Made by a program: the position numbers and the translations under genes. A stretch of 64,000 bases of DNA from Desulfosalsimonas propionicica (lineage in GTDB: Bacteria > Desulfobacterota > Desulfobacteria > Desulfobacterales > Desulfosalsimonadaceae). Below the pieces are notes generated by a model that saw only the letters and a program-made list of their open reading frames with translations, ran no database searches and had not been told where the DNA came from. Numbering within the stretch: position 1 is the stretch's first letter; the number at the start of each line of letters is the position of its first letter. This document shows, piece after piece, positions 43,646 to 51,787 of this stretch. The stretch is from contig NZ_JACDUS010000010.1 of assembly GCF_013761005.1 (NCBI RefSeq), positions 62,001 to 126,000 of the forward strand. The letters are read 5' to 3'.

Positions 43646-43730
43646 CCGCCCTGAAAATACAGAAACCGCCGCAGGCCGTCTATATCCTTGCGGCGGTTTT
43701 CCCTGCAAATCCGAAAATCGGCCATTGCAT

Positions 43731-43880
43731 AGTTCGTGCCCGAACGAAAACCAGGATTTTTCGTTAAGGTCCAGGACGGCGAAAATTTTAACCGCAGGAA
43801 TACTCGACGTATTTTGAGGATTAAAATTTGAGCCGGACGCAGAGATTGGCGGAAAAGACGGTTTTCGTTCAGGCACTAGT
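43731..43880. repeat. Palindromic MITE-like element C
   Basis: 150 bp with imperfect terminal inverted repeats AGTTCGTGCCCGAACGAAAACC (two short arms, 43731-43752) and GGTTTTCGTTCAGGCACTAGT (43860-43880), plus inner arms CGGCGAAAATTTTAACC / GGATTAAAATTTGAGCCG. It is unrelated in sequence to elements A and B. The right terminus contains CTAG, whose complement is the TAG stop of the FBPase gene. Confidence 0.75.
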
Positions 43881-44976
43881 TCAGATCCTCCCACCGGCTT
43901 TCCAGGCGTTCCATAACCTGGGGCATGGTGGTGTATTCCATTTCCTCCATGGGCAGGCGGTGGGGTTCAAATGGACCGTGCCGCCGCATGTGGTCAGCCA
44001 GCCGGTTGCATTCCTGCCGGGCCACGTCAAAGCTCGGATCATCAAACATGTCCCTGGGCCCGATGAGCTTTCCATCGGCAATCTGGAAACCCAGGGCCGT
44101 TACCCGGGGCGGGCCGTCAAACCGGGAGGGGTTGGCGTCCTTTACGGCAACGGGCATCAGCGGGCCTGTGTGAGAGCCGCGCATCCAGCCCTCCACGAGC
44201 TGGGCACGGGTAAAGGGCTCGAGCAGTTCGCCTACAGCCGGAAAATCGCCCTGGCAGCGAGTGATATAGACAGGATCATCCTTTCCCACGTATTTGCCCG
44301 CAGTCAGCGCGAGGCGCTCGGTTGATGTGGCCGCGGCGATCTCCCCGTCTTTGGTGTAAACCGATTTAACCATGTACTGGCTCGGAGCGCCGATAAAAAC
44401 CAGCAGATCATAGATTTCCTCCGGGGCGTTAAAAAAGATCCGCTTATGGCCCTTTACATCATGGACCTGGAATTTGAAACCCTCATGGAGACTCGGGGAG
44501 ATCACCAGGCCCGCGGTGTTAAACGGATCTGCAAACGCCTTGTAAAGCGGCAGGTTCCATGCGCCTGCAGAGGTTTTGTCGGCCATGAACACGATGACCG
44601 GTTCGGATTTTCGCTCCTCGAACTCCATTTCGGCCAGGCCCGGGCCCATGCCGCGGATTGTGTTGGAAAACGCATCCGTCAAAAGGTCCTGGCCGGCCCC
44701 GTAGAGTTTCAGGTTTTTGGCCGTCTCGGCACATGCCCAGAAAGTATCCCAGGCCATTTGATGAATTTCGGTGTTGTCGGTCCCCTTGCGATGGGTCATG
44801 ATCAGTTCAAGATCATCGCCGCACGCGGTCACGTAATAATCCAGGAGTTGTTCCTGATTTTTGGCTGTCTCCAGCCGGTTTTCGGCCTCCTTGCACAAAT
44901 CCGGATGAATGGCGGAATGTCCGACCAGGCCGCCCACATCTGCCTTGATCACGCTTAAAGTGACTTTCTTATCCAT
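43876..44976 (-). CDS. fbp: Fructose-1,6-bisphosphate aldolase/phosphatase (archaeal type)
   Basis: 366 aa. Matches the bifunctional class V FBPase of archaea and deeply branching bacteria, which both condenses triose phosphates and dephosphorylates FBP, making gluconeogenesis one-way. Characteristic stretches: TLSVIKADVGGLVGHSAIHP, GDDLELIMTHRKGTDN, DKTSAGAWNLPLYKAFADPFNTAGLVI (several motifs) and GFQIADGKLIGPRDMFDDPSFD. The ATG at 44976 has a strong AAAGGAGG. The last residues and stop come from the edge of element C, so the original C-terminus may have been slightly different. Confidence 0.9.
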   Translation of the reverse strand: MDKKVTLSVIKADVGGLVGHSAIHPDLCKEAENRLETAKNQEQLLDYYVTACGDDLELIMTHRKGTDNTEIHQMAWDTFWACAETAKNLKLYGAGQDLLTDAFSNTIRGMGPGLAEMEFEERKSEPVIVFMADKTSAGAWNLPLYKAFADPFNTAGLVISPSLHEGFKFQVHDVKGHKRIFFNAPEEIYDLLVFIGAPSQYMVKSVYTKDGEIAAATSTERLALTAGKYVGKDDPVYITRCQGDFPAVGELLEPFTRAQLVEGWMRGSHTGPLMPVAVKDANPSRFDGPPRVTALGFQIADGKLIGPRDMFDDPSFDVARQECNRLADHMRRHGPFEPHRLPMEEMEYTTMPQVMERLESRWEDLN

Positions 44977-45293
44977 TGTTCTATCCTCCTTTGTTTGGAT
45001 TTGGAAAGATTGCACCCGCGGGACATGTTCTTCATGCGGAAACGAACTAATAACTTGATATAAATAAGAATTCAAATATTTTAAATTAAAAATAATCATG
45101 TTTGCAATCAGGTCAACCCGAACAACTGCCAGCCCGGGCTGACAGTCTTGAATCCGGGTCCTGAAACCCGGTTCAAAGGTCCGAACTTGACTTTAGTCAT
45201 GGATTCATTTATGGATATGGATCAACTTTGAGGGCTTTCCGGGGGGTTCATTCCCGATATAAATCAGGCAACGCACAAGGAGAAGACAACATC
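44977..45293. other. Divergent promoter region between fbp and acyl-CoA dehydrogenase
   Basis: 317 nt without a gene. The fbp side is very AT-rich (45050-45100). Toward the dehydrogenase, TTGACT (45187-45192), a 17-nt spacer and TATGGA (45210-45215) may be a promoter. ATGGAT is repeated nearby (45199, 45211, 45217). Nothing else recognised. Confidence 0.45.
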
Positions 45294-47150
45294 ATGGCAC
45301 AATTGATCGCGGATCGCAGAGACGTGGACTTTGTCCTGCACGAGCAGATGCAGGTGACCGAACTGGCCAAAAACGAAAAATTTGCCGAATTCAACAAAAA
45401 AACCGTGGATATGGTGGTCACGGAGGCCAGGAACCTGGCTGTCAAGGCCATTTTGCCCACCCAGAAAGAAAGCGACGAGGTGGGCTGCAGCCTTGAAAAA
45501 GACGGCACGGTCAAGGTCCCGGAAGCCTTTCACCAGGTAAACGCCTTATACAACGAAGGCGAATGGCTGGGCATGATCGATGAGCCCGACTACGGCGGCC
45601 AGGGAATGCCCAAAACTTTGTCCCTGGCGGCAGAGGAATATTTTATCGGCGCCAACCCCGCTTTCATGCTCTATCACGGCCTGTCCCACGGCGCGGCCAA
45701 CCTGATCAAAACATTCGGCACCGAAGCCCAGAAAAAGGCCTACCTGCCCAAAATCTACTCCGGCAAATGGTCCGGCACCATGCTTTTGACCGAAGCCGAA
45801 GCCGGCTCTGACGTGGGCGCCCTGCAGACCACGGCCACACCCAACGGTGACGGCACATACAGCATTTCCGGCACCAAAATTTTCATCTCCGGCGGCGAGC
45901 AAAACATGGTGGAAAACATCGCCCACCCGGTTCTGGCCCGCATTGAGGGCGCACCCGCCGGCACCCGGGGCATCTCCCTGTTTCTGGTGCCCAAGTACCG
46001 GGTCAACGACGACGGCAGCTTGGGCGAGTTCAACGACGTGGTGTGCACCGGCATTGAGGAAAAAATGGGCCTGCACGGAAATGCCACCTGCACCCTGACA
46101 CTGGGCGGCAAGGGCAACTGCACAGGCACCCTGCTGGGTGAGGAAAACAAGGGCATGCGGGCGATGTTTCTGATGATGAACGAAGCGCGCCAGCTCGTGG
46201 GCCTGCAGGGCTTTGCCACGGCCACGGCCTCTTACCTCTATGCGGTAAATTATGCCAGACAGCGCATCCAGGGAAAGCACATGACCGCAGGCAAGGCGGC
46301 TGATGCCCCGTCTGTGCCCATTATCCAGCACCCGGACGTGCGCCGGCAGCTGCTGACCATGAAGGCCTATGTTGAGGGCATGCGCAGCCTGATCTATTAC
46401 GGCGGCCTCACCCATGACCTGGAGGGACTGGCCCAAAGCGACGCGGAAAAGGAAAAATACGCTGACCGGACCGCTATTTTAACGCCGATTATCAAGGGAT
46501 ACATCACAGACCGGGCCCTTGAGGTCACCAGCCACGGCATCCAGGTCTACGGCGGATACGGCTACATCCAGGAATACCCCATGGAACAGCTCATGCGCGA
46601 CTGCCGGATATTCCAGATCTACGAGGGCACCAACGGCATCCAGGCCATGGACCTGCTGGGCCGGAAGCTGGGCATGAAAAAGGGCCAGCCTTTCATGGAT
46701 TACCTGGGGGAAATGGAAAAAACCATTGCCGAAGCCGGGAAGATCAGCGTGCTGGGCCATGTGACACAGCGGGTGGAAACCGCGGTCAACCGATTAAGTG
46801 AAGTGGCGGTTTCCCTGGCAAAGGCGTCGGTGTCGGATAATATCTTAAACGCCTATGCCTATGCCCATCCTTTCCTGGATGTCACCGGCGATGTGACCTT
46901 TGCCTGGATGCATCTGTGGCGGGCCGTGCTGGCCGCCCGCAAGCTCGAAAAGCTCGCCGGCGCAGCAGACATGGAAAAGTTCATGGAAAAGGCCGCCAAA
47001 AACAAGGATGCCGCCTTTTACGTGGGCAGCCTGAAAACCGCGGAATTTTTCGCCACCAATATTCTGCCGGCCACCATGGGCAAACTCGACGCCATTGCCG
47101 ATGTCAACGGCGCGGCCGTGGAAATGCCCGACGCCTCTTTTGGCGGATAG
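45294..47150 (+). CDS. Acyl-CoA dehydrogenase, large type
   Basis: 618 aa, longer than the usual ~380-aa enzymes. The N-terminal extension and a C-terminal extra domain (about 470-600, IAEAGKISVLGHVTQRVETAV) are those of the FadE5-like/large acyl-CoA dehydrogenase group. FAD-dependent oxidation of acyl-CoA to enoyl-CoA. The core motifs are TEAEAGSDVGALQTTA and YGGYGYIQEYPMEQLMRDCRIFQIYEGTNGIQ. The ATG at 45294 has AAGGAGA upstream; ATG 45228 is too long. Substrate chain length unknown. A strong terminator follows. Confidence 0.92.
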   Translation: MAQLIADRRDVDFVLHEQMQVTELAKNEKFAEFNKKTVDMVVTEARNLAVKAILPTQKESDEVGCSLEKDGTVKVPEAFHQVNALYNEGEWLGMIDEPDYGGQGMPKTLSLAAEEYFIGANPAFMLYHGLSHGAANLIKTFGTEAQKKAYLPKIYSGKWSGTMLLTEAEAGSDVGALQTTATPNGDGTYSISGTKIFISGGEQNMVENIAHPVLARIEGAPAGTRGISLFLVPKYRVNDDGSLGEFNDVVCTGIEEKMGLHGNATCTLTLGGKGNCTGTLLGEENKGMRAMFLMMNEARQLVGLQGFATATASYLYAVNYARQRIQGKHMTAGKAADAPSVPIIQHPDVRRQLLTMKAYVEGMRSLIYYGGLTHDLEGLAQSDAEKEKYADRTAILTPIIKGYITDRALEVTSHGIQVYGGYGYIQEYPMEQLMRDCRIFQIYEGTNGIQAMDLLGRKLGMKKGQPFMDYLGEMEKTIAEAGKISVLGHVTQRVETAVNRLSEVAVSLAKASVSDNILNAYAYAHPFLDVTGDVTFAWMHLWRAVLAARKLEKLAGAADMEKFMEKAAKNKDAAFYVGSLKTAEFFATNILPATMGKLDAIADVNGAAVEMPDASFGG

Positions 47151-47183
47151 GCTTTACCCAAACTGCGCGTTTCAAATTTTTAA

Positions 47184-47224
47184 AAAAAGCCGGCAGACCC
47201 CAAACGGGTCTGCCGGCTTTTTTT
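47184..47224 (+). terminator. Terminator after acyl-CoA dehydrogenase
   Basis: AAAAAGCCGGCAGACCC, loop CAAAC, GGGTCTGCCGGCTTTTTTT: 12-bp GC stem plus A/T pairs and a T-run. Confidence 0.93.
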
Positions 47225-47248
47225 GACGGCAGGCCCGGTTTTTTGGGC

Positions 47249-47277
47249 TTGACAAGGGATTTTGGTTTATATATACA
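47249..47277 (+). promoter_or_regulatory. Sigma-70 promoter for minCDE
   Basis: TTGACA (47249-47254), 17-nt spacer, TATACA (47272-47277) about 90 nt before minC. Confidence 0.7.
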
Positions 47278-47367
47278 AGATGTGCTACGATTTTAAATGC
47301 TTCTATACATGATAGGCGGTCTGAACCCCATGCAAATGTCAACCCCAACCTGTCGGCAGGCCTTTAT

Positions 47368-48066
47368 ATGACAATTCAGCAACCGCCCGTGAAACTCAAA
47401 GGAGTGGGCGACAGCCTGTGGATTACCATGGATGCGTCCCTGCCGGCCGAAACCCTGAAGCAGGAACTGTGCAAACCCTTTGAACGGCTCCGGCACCTGG
47501 CCGTCAATGCCCGGGTGGTATTGGACCCGGGCGAAAGCCAGGCAGATGACGCCCTTATTGAAGACCTGGGAGCCTTTCTGCAGCAGCGCTTCCAGGTGGG
47601 CCGGGTTTCCGGGCCCCCCAAGGCCAAAATAACACCGGCCGCTGACGGACAAAAAGCTGCGGATTCAGGGCGCAACGCGCAAAATGCCTGGCTGCATCAC
47701 TCGGATGACACCCTGGTGATCGCCGGCCGGGTCCGCTCCGGACAGAAAGTGGAGGCCCGAAAACACCTGGTCATTCTCGGGGATCTCAACCCGGGCGCAG
47801 AAGCTATTGCCGGCGGCGATATCATTATTCTCGGCAGCCTGCTGGGAACCGCGGCTGCGGGCCAGCCCGCCAATGAAAACGCCATTGTGCTGGGCCTGGA
47901 CCTGCGGCCCACCCAGATTCAGATCGCCGGCTACGTGGCCGCCGGCACATCCTCATCTTCCGGGAAAAAACCGGAATTTGCATCCCTGAAAGACAACCAG
48001 ATCGTGATGGCCGACTATTTAAAGGACAATATCTTCAAACGTCTGGCATGGCCGGAAATCCGATAA
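47368..48066 (+). CDS. minC: Septum site-determining protein MinC
   Basis: 232 aa. An N-terminal FtsZ-inhibiting domain (1-85, VKLKGVGDSLWITMDA) is joined by a linker to the C-terminal beta-helix that binds MinD (VIAGRVRSGQKVEARKHLVILGDLNPGAEAIAGGDIIILGSLLG in overlapping repeats; IQIAGYVAA). Blocks Z-ring assembly away from midcell. First gene of minCDE. Confidence 0.9.
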   Translation: MTIQQPPVKLKGVGDSLWITMDASLPAETLKQELCKPFERLRHLAVNARVVLDPGESQADDALIEDLGAFLQQRFQVGRVSGPPKAKITPAADGQKAADSGRNAQNAWLHHSDDTLVIAGRVRSGQKVEARKHLVILGDLNPGAEAIAGGDIIILGSLLGTAAAGQPANENAIVLGLDLRPTQIQIAGYVAAGTSSSSGKKPEFASLKDNQIVMADYLKDNIFKRLAWPEIR

Positions 48067-48119
48067 AACGGGTTTTGACAGCAGCAACCCGGAACAAACC
48101 CCTTGCAATGAGGTGAAAC

Positions 48120-48926
48120 GTGGACGGAAAAGTCATTGTGGTCACGTCCGGAAAAGGCGGCGTTGGCAAAACAACCGTGACCGCTTCCATCGGTGCGGCC
48201 CTGGCCATTCAGGGCAAGCGCGTGGCCGTGGTCGATATGGACATTGGCCTGCGCAACCTGGATGTGGTCATGGGCCTGGAAAACCGAATCGTATTCAACG
48301 TGGTGGACGTGGTCCAGAAAAAGTGCAAGCTCAAACAAGCGGCCATTAAGGACCGCAGAATCGATAACCTGTTTTTGGTCCCAGCGTCCCAGAGCGATGA
48401 CAAAAGCATCATCAAGCCGGAAAACATGGTCTGGCTGTGCAACAAGCTGCGCAGGGAATACGACTTTGCCCTGCTGGATTGTCCGGCCGGCATTGAACAG
48501 GGCTTTAAAAACGCCATCGAGGCCGCAGACGAGGCCCTGGTGGTCTGCACCCCGGAGGTATCGTCGGTGCGCGACGCAGACCGGGTCATCGGGCTGCTCT
48601 ATGCCCATTCCATCACGCCCAAGCTCATTGTCAACCGGATCGTGCCCAAGCTCGTGGAAAAGGGCGACATGCTCAGTCACGTGGACGTTGTGGACGTGCT
48701 ATCCATTGATCTGGCCGGGCTGGTGGAAATGGATGATGCGGTTGTGGTATCCTCGAATACGGGCAATCCCATTGTGCAGCAGAAGGATTCCAAGGCGGGA
48801 AAAGCCTTTAACCGCATTGCCATGAGGCTTGACGGTCATCCGGACCTTCCTGTGGAAGATCCCATGGCCCATGACTCCTTCTGGAGAAAAATCGGTAAAA
48901 AACTCGGCCGGAAAAAACAGGAATAA
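48120..48926 (+). CDS. minD: Septum site-determining ATPase MinD
   Basis: 268 aa. Deviant Walker A GKGGVGKTT, MDIGLRNLDVVMGLENRIVFN signature, LLDCPAGIEQGF, and a C-terminal amphipathic end rich in Lys/Arg (FWRKIGKKLGRKKQE) that can act as membrane-targeting helix. ATP-dependent membrane binder that recruits MinC. GTG start with AGGTGA upstream. Confidence 0.95.
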   Translation: MDGKVIVVTSGKGGVGKTTVTASIGAALAIQGKRVAVVDMDIGLRNLDVVMGLENRIVFNVVDVVQKKCKLKQAAIKDRRIDNLFLVPASQSDDKSIIKPENMVWLCNKLRREYDFALLDCPAGIEQGFKNAIEAADEALVVCTPEVSSVRDADRVIGLLYAHSITPKLIVNRIVPKLVEKGDMLSHVDVVDVLSIDLAGLVEMDDAVVVSSNTGNPIVQQKDSKAGKAFNRIAMRLDGHPDLPVEDPMAHDSFWRKIGKKLGRKKQE

Positions 48927-48931
48927 TACTC

Positions 48932-49228
48932 ATGTCCTTTAACGCCCTGATCAGAAAGCTGTTAAACAAGCCGGACAACAGCAGAAGCGTGGCCAAAAAG
49001 CGCCTCCAGTTTGCCCTGGTCTACGATAAGCTCGAAGTCAAGGACGACATGCTCGAAGACCTGCAGCAGGACTTGGTGGAAGTCATATCGCGCTATTTTG
49101 AAATCGACCGGGAGTCGCTGAGCCTCGATATCCAGCGCTGCGAGGGATCGTCTGCGCTGATCTTAAACACCCCCATTGTAGCGGCCAAGCACCAGAAAAA
49201 AAACCGGGAAGCCCGTGCCGGCGCATGA
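48932..49228 (+). CDS. minE: Cell division topological specificity factor MinE
   Basis: 98 aa. KRLQFALVYDKLEVKDDMLEDLQQDLVEVISRYFEID is the MinD-activating and dimerisation region of MinE (shown as separate motifs). Stimulates MinD ATPase to produce pole-to-pole oscillation. It starts 5 nt after minD. Confidence 0.92.
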   Translation: MSFNALIRKLLNKPDNSRSVAKKRLQFALVYDKLEVKDDMLEDLQQDLVEVISRYFEIDRESLSLDIQRCEGSSALILNTPIVAAKHQKKNREARAGA

Positions 49229-49260
49229 CTGCCGGCTGCAGGGATTGCCGCAAAGGGGAA

Positions 49261-50016
49261 TCAAAGCCCTTTTGCCCGGGCGCAGAGGACCTCGTAGAGT
49301 TCATCGCCGATGGCAATTCCCAGATCGATAAACTGCGGGCCATACTGCCGCCCCGTGTTCGTGCGGAAGGTATTGCGGATTTTTTTCAGAAACGACATGC
49401 CCTGGGGATAATGGGTCAAAAACCGGTCCACGGGCACATCCCGGTAGGCCAGCATTTTCCATACCGTCCGGGTAAAATTCTCCGGTCCCCACCGGAACTT
49501 GTCTGCATCGTATAAACAATCTGACAACAGCTGGGCCCCGGGGCTGCCGCCCTTTTGATTTTCCCCGAATGCCTCGTGGTTGGCAATGGCCAGGCAGATG
49601 GCATCAATATCAGGACCGGAAAACGGGTAATCGGCCAGCACCCGTCTGGCGCAGGCGGCTCCTGCGGCCGCGTGTTTTTTTTCCTTGCGGCAGATATCAT
49701 GCAAAAGCCCGGCGGCCTGGGCCAGGCGCAGGCGGTGATTACGGCGCTCTGCGTGCCTGCAGATCTGCGGCGCCTCAATAAGCACCAGGGCCCCGGCATC
49801 CAGGGCCACCTCCCGCACATGGATCAGCCCATGGCCAAAATCGTTTTCTATGTTTTCGGCAACAAAGGACCACAAATCCGCCACCACTGGGTCCTGCCCG
49901 AAAAAACCCCTGGAACAGCGCACCTGCCCGGAAAAGTCCGAATAAAAATCCGGGGCCGGATAACGGGCGGCAATGCCCACGGCCTGCTGCTGGAGCTGGC
50001 GGTAAATTGGCTTCAT
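49261..50016 (-). CDS. HD-domain phosphohydrolase
   Basis: 251 aa. Metal-dependent HD fold: GHGLIHVREVALDA (first His), LAQAAGLLHDICRKEKK (HD pair), AICLAIANHEAFG, and LLSDCLYDADKFRWGPENFTRT. Substrate unknown, perhaps a nucleotide. The ATG at 50016 follows the amidohydrolase stop by 2 nt, so the pair is translationally linked. Confidence 0.75.
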   Translation of the reverse strand: MKPIYRQLQQQAVGIAARYPAPDFYSDFSGQVRCSRGFFGQDPVVADLWSFVAENIENDFGHGLIHVREVALDAGALVLIEAPQICRHAERRNHRLRLAQAAGLLHDICRKEKKHAAAGAACARRVLADYPFSGPDIDAICLAIANHEAFGENQKGGSPGAQLLSDCLYDADKFRWGPENFTRTVWKMLAYRDVPVDRFLTHYPQGMSFLKKIRNTFRTNTGRQYGPQFIDLGIAIGDELYEVLCARAKGL

Positions 50017-50018
50017 TT

Positions 50019-50861
50019 TCAAACAGATAAAATCCGGGCGGCGTTTTCGCCCAGTATTTGATCACGGAGCCGGGCGCTGATGCCGGCTGCCTCCATTTCC
50101 CGGAAATAACGATCCGGCGGGATCAGAGGATAATCGGTACCAAACAGGATCCTGTCTGCGCCCGCCAGTTCTGCGGCCTGCCCGTAAATCCGGGTGTCAT
50201 AGAGAAACGGCGATGCCGCGGTGTCAAAATAAACATTGGCCAGCACGTCACTGACTTCTTTTTTCAGCAGGTTATAGAAAAATATCCCTCCGCCCCAGTG
50301 CCCCAGGATGATGATGTTCTCCGGGTAGGCCTTGACCAGGGCATAAATCTGGACCAGGGTGTTGTCACTTTTTCCGGGATACTGGTGGCCCACGGGCTCA
50401 TTGGTATGAATCAACACGGGCAGATTTTTTTGCCGGCACTGTTCCATGATCGGGGCCAGGCGCGCGATTGCATCATCTGTGATGCCCCCGGCCTGATAAA
50501 AGGCCAGTTCCCCGACCCCGGACAGACCGGCTGCAAGGCAGCGCTCCACTTCCTTTTCCGCCCCTTCGGCATAAGGATTGACACAGCAGAAACCCCTGAG
50601 CCGGTCCGGCCATTGCCGGGCTGACTCGATGATATAGTCATTGTGGTGCCGGCAGGTCTTGGGATTAAACCATGGGAATCCGAAAACCACGGAAATATCC
50701 ACCCCGTGCTCATCCATGGAGCGAAGCATGTCTTCGGCACCGATCATGCGGGCCTTGGGGCTATGGTAAAGCAGGGCAAAAGCCGGCTCATCGAGAAAAT
50801 AATTGTCCCGGTTGTTGCGGATCACCCCGGGAAACAGGTGGGTATGCACATCAATGATCAT
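50019..50861 (-). CDS. Amidohydrolase family protein (TIM barrel)
   Basis: 280 aa amidohydrolase-2 type: metal-binding IDVHTHLFPG at the N-terminus, LPVLIHTNEPVGHQYPG, IILGHWGGG and C-terminal RILFGTDYPLIPPDRYFREME. Probably a hydrolase or decarboxylase on a small ring or carboxylic compound; substrate unknown. ATG 50861 with AAGGGG upstream is chosen. A 91-residue longer reading would cross the remnant on the other strand. Confidence 0.8.
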   Translation of the reverse strand: MIIDVHTHLFPGVIRNNRDNYFLDEPAFALLYHSPKARMIGAEDMLRSMDEHGVDISVVFGFPWFNPKTCRHHNDYIIESARQWPDRLRGFCCVNPYAEGAEKEVERCLAAGLSGVGELAFYQAGGITDDAIARLAPIMEQCRQKNLPVLIHTNEPVGHQYPGKSDNTLVQIYALVKAYPENIIILGHWGGGIFFYNLLKKEVSDVLANVYFDTAASPFLYDTRIYGQAAELAGADRILFGTDYPLIPPDRYFREMEAAGISARLRDQILGENAARILSV

Positions 50862-50954
50862 TTCGGTCCCCTTGCAGCAGTGAATCTTAGCGGCCGGTCT
50901 TGACTGTGGATTCCATGATACAATATACTCAACAAACCGGCAATGATAATATAG

Positions 50955-51125
50955 CCGGCCAAAAAGCACGGCGGCGTCTATCCCGCCCTGCTCATGGCCG
51001 ACACCCTGAAACTCTTCGGCCAGGGCACCAAGGTATGCGTTGAAATCGCAGTGATGGCCACCCACCAGACGGGCTTTTTTGACCTCAAAATCCGGGAAAT
51101 CATCTGCAAACCCCGGGATTTTTAG
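50955..51125 (+). pseudogene. Remnant of a pyruvate-kinase alpha/beta-domain (PK_C) protein
   Basis: A 56-codon open stretch after a stop at 50952-50954, ending TAG at 51123-51125. It reads GGVYPALLMADTLKLFGQG, VCVEIAVMATHQ, then TGFFDLKIREIICKPRDF. The ends match the stand-alone PK_C family, in which the block IGGTGKGADTA is normally found between EI-MA and FFD-REII-KPR; that block is missing here. No start codon or ribosome-binding site was found. I read it as a gene degraded by 5' loss and an internal deletion. Family assignment is from memory of the motif. Confidence 0.5.
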
Positions 51126-51130
51126 CCCGG

Positions 51131-51508
51131 TCAACGATTTTCGTATCTGCGCTGGATCTTGGAATCGGTTTTTTCCGGATGCTTATCCAGGCGGCGGTAG
51201 CGGTTGGCCGCAGCCTCTGCCAATCGGCCCAGCACGTGGGCCAGGTCCGAGTCCTGCCACATCTGCACAAACTGAGGCATGCCCATTAGCCGGTCGCTGA
51301 GCTGATACGGCGGGTTCATATCCGGCATAAGGCGAATATCACCCTGCTCCACAGCCACGTTTTCCGCAAAAATATCCGAAAACAGGGATCCGACTGTGTA
51401 AATAAAAAATTTCTTCACGTCTTCTGTGGACTCGGCGTTGTTGATTTTTTTACGGAAATCAGGAAGGACTTTGCGTTCATGCTTGGTAAAGGATGCTTGC
51501 CTGCTCAT
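51131..51508 (-). CDS. Hypothetical protein
   Basis: 125 aa, soluble, mostly helical, rich in charged residues (SFTKHERKVLPDFRKKINNAEST, MPQFVQMWQDSDLAHVLGRLAEAAANRYRRLD). No family recognised. ATG with GGAGAGG upstream. Its 3' end abuts the PK_C remnant. Confidence 0.6.
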   Translation of the reverse strand: MSRQASFTKHERKVLPDFRKKINNAESTEDVKKFFIYTVGSLFSDIFAENVAVEQGDIRLMPDMNPPYQLSDRLMGMPQFVQMWQDSDLAHVLGRLAEAAANRYRRLDKHPEKTDSKIQRRYENR

Positions 51509-51787
51509 GGCCTCTCCCTTGTCTGGGATTTGAGCCGGTCCGGACCAAAAGCCCGTGTTCCGATATATTCCGGCCCGTTTCTGCCCTTTATCTTACAATA
51601 ATAACTCCTTTTGCCCGGGTCAATTAAAAACCCCGCCGGCTGACACAATGGCCGCCATTGACATCACCCCATCTGTGTTTATTTTATTTTTGAATAATTC
51701 CGGATAGAAACAAAATATTTAAAAAAATCGTACATGATCTGCGCCATGCGCATATCAGAAATAAAGTGACAAAAGGAGGCCTTTATC

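Noticed and set aside
45546-46436. Minus-strand ORF of 296 aa
   Set aside because: Shadow of the acyl-CoA dehydrogenase gene.
51640-51690. Possible heat-shock promoter for clpB
   Set aside because: CCCCATCT is present but no -35 at the required distance; TTGACA at 51658-51663 lacks a well-spaced -10.
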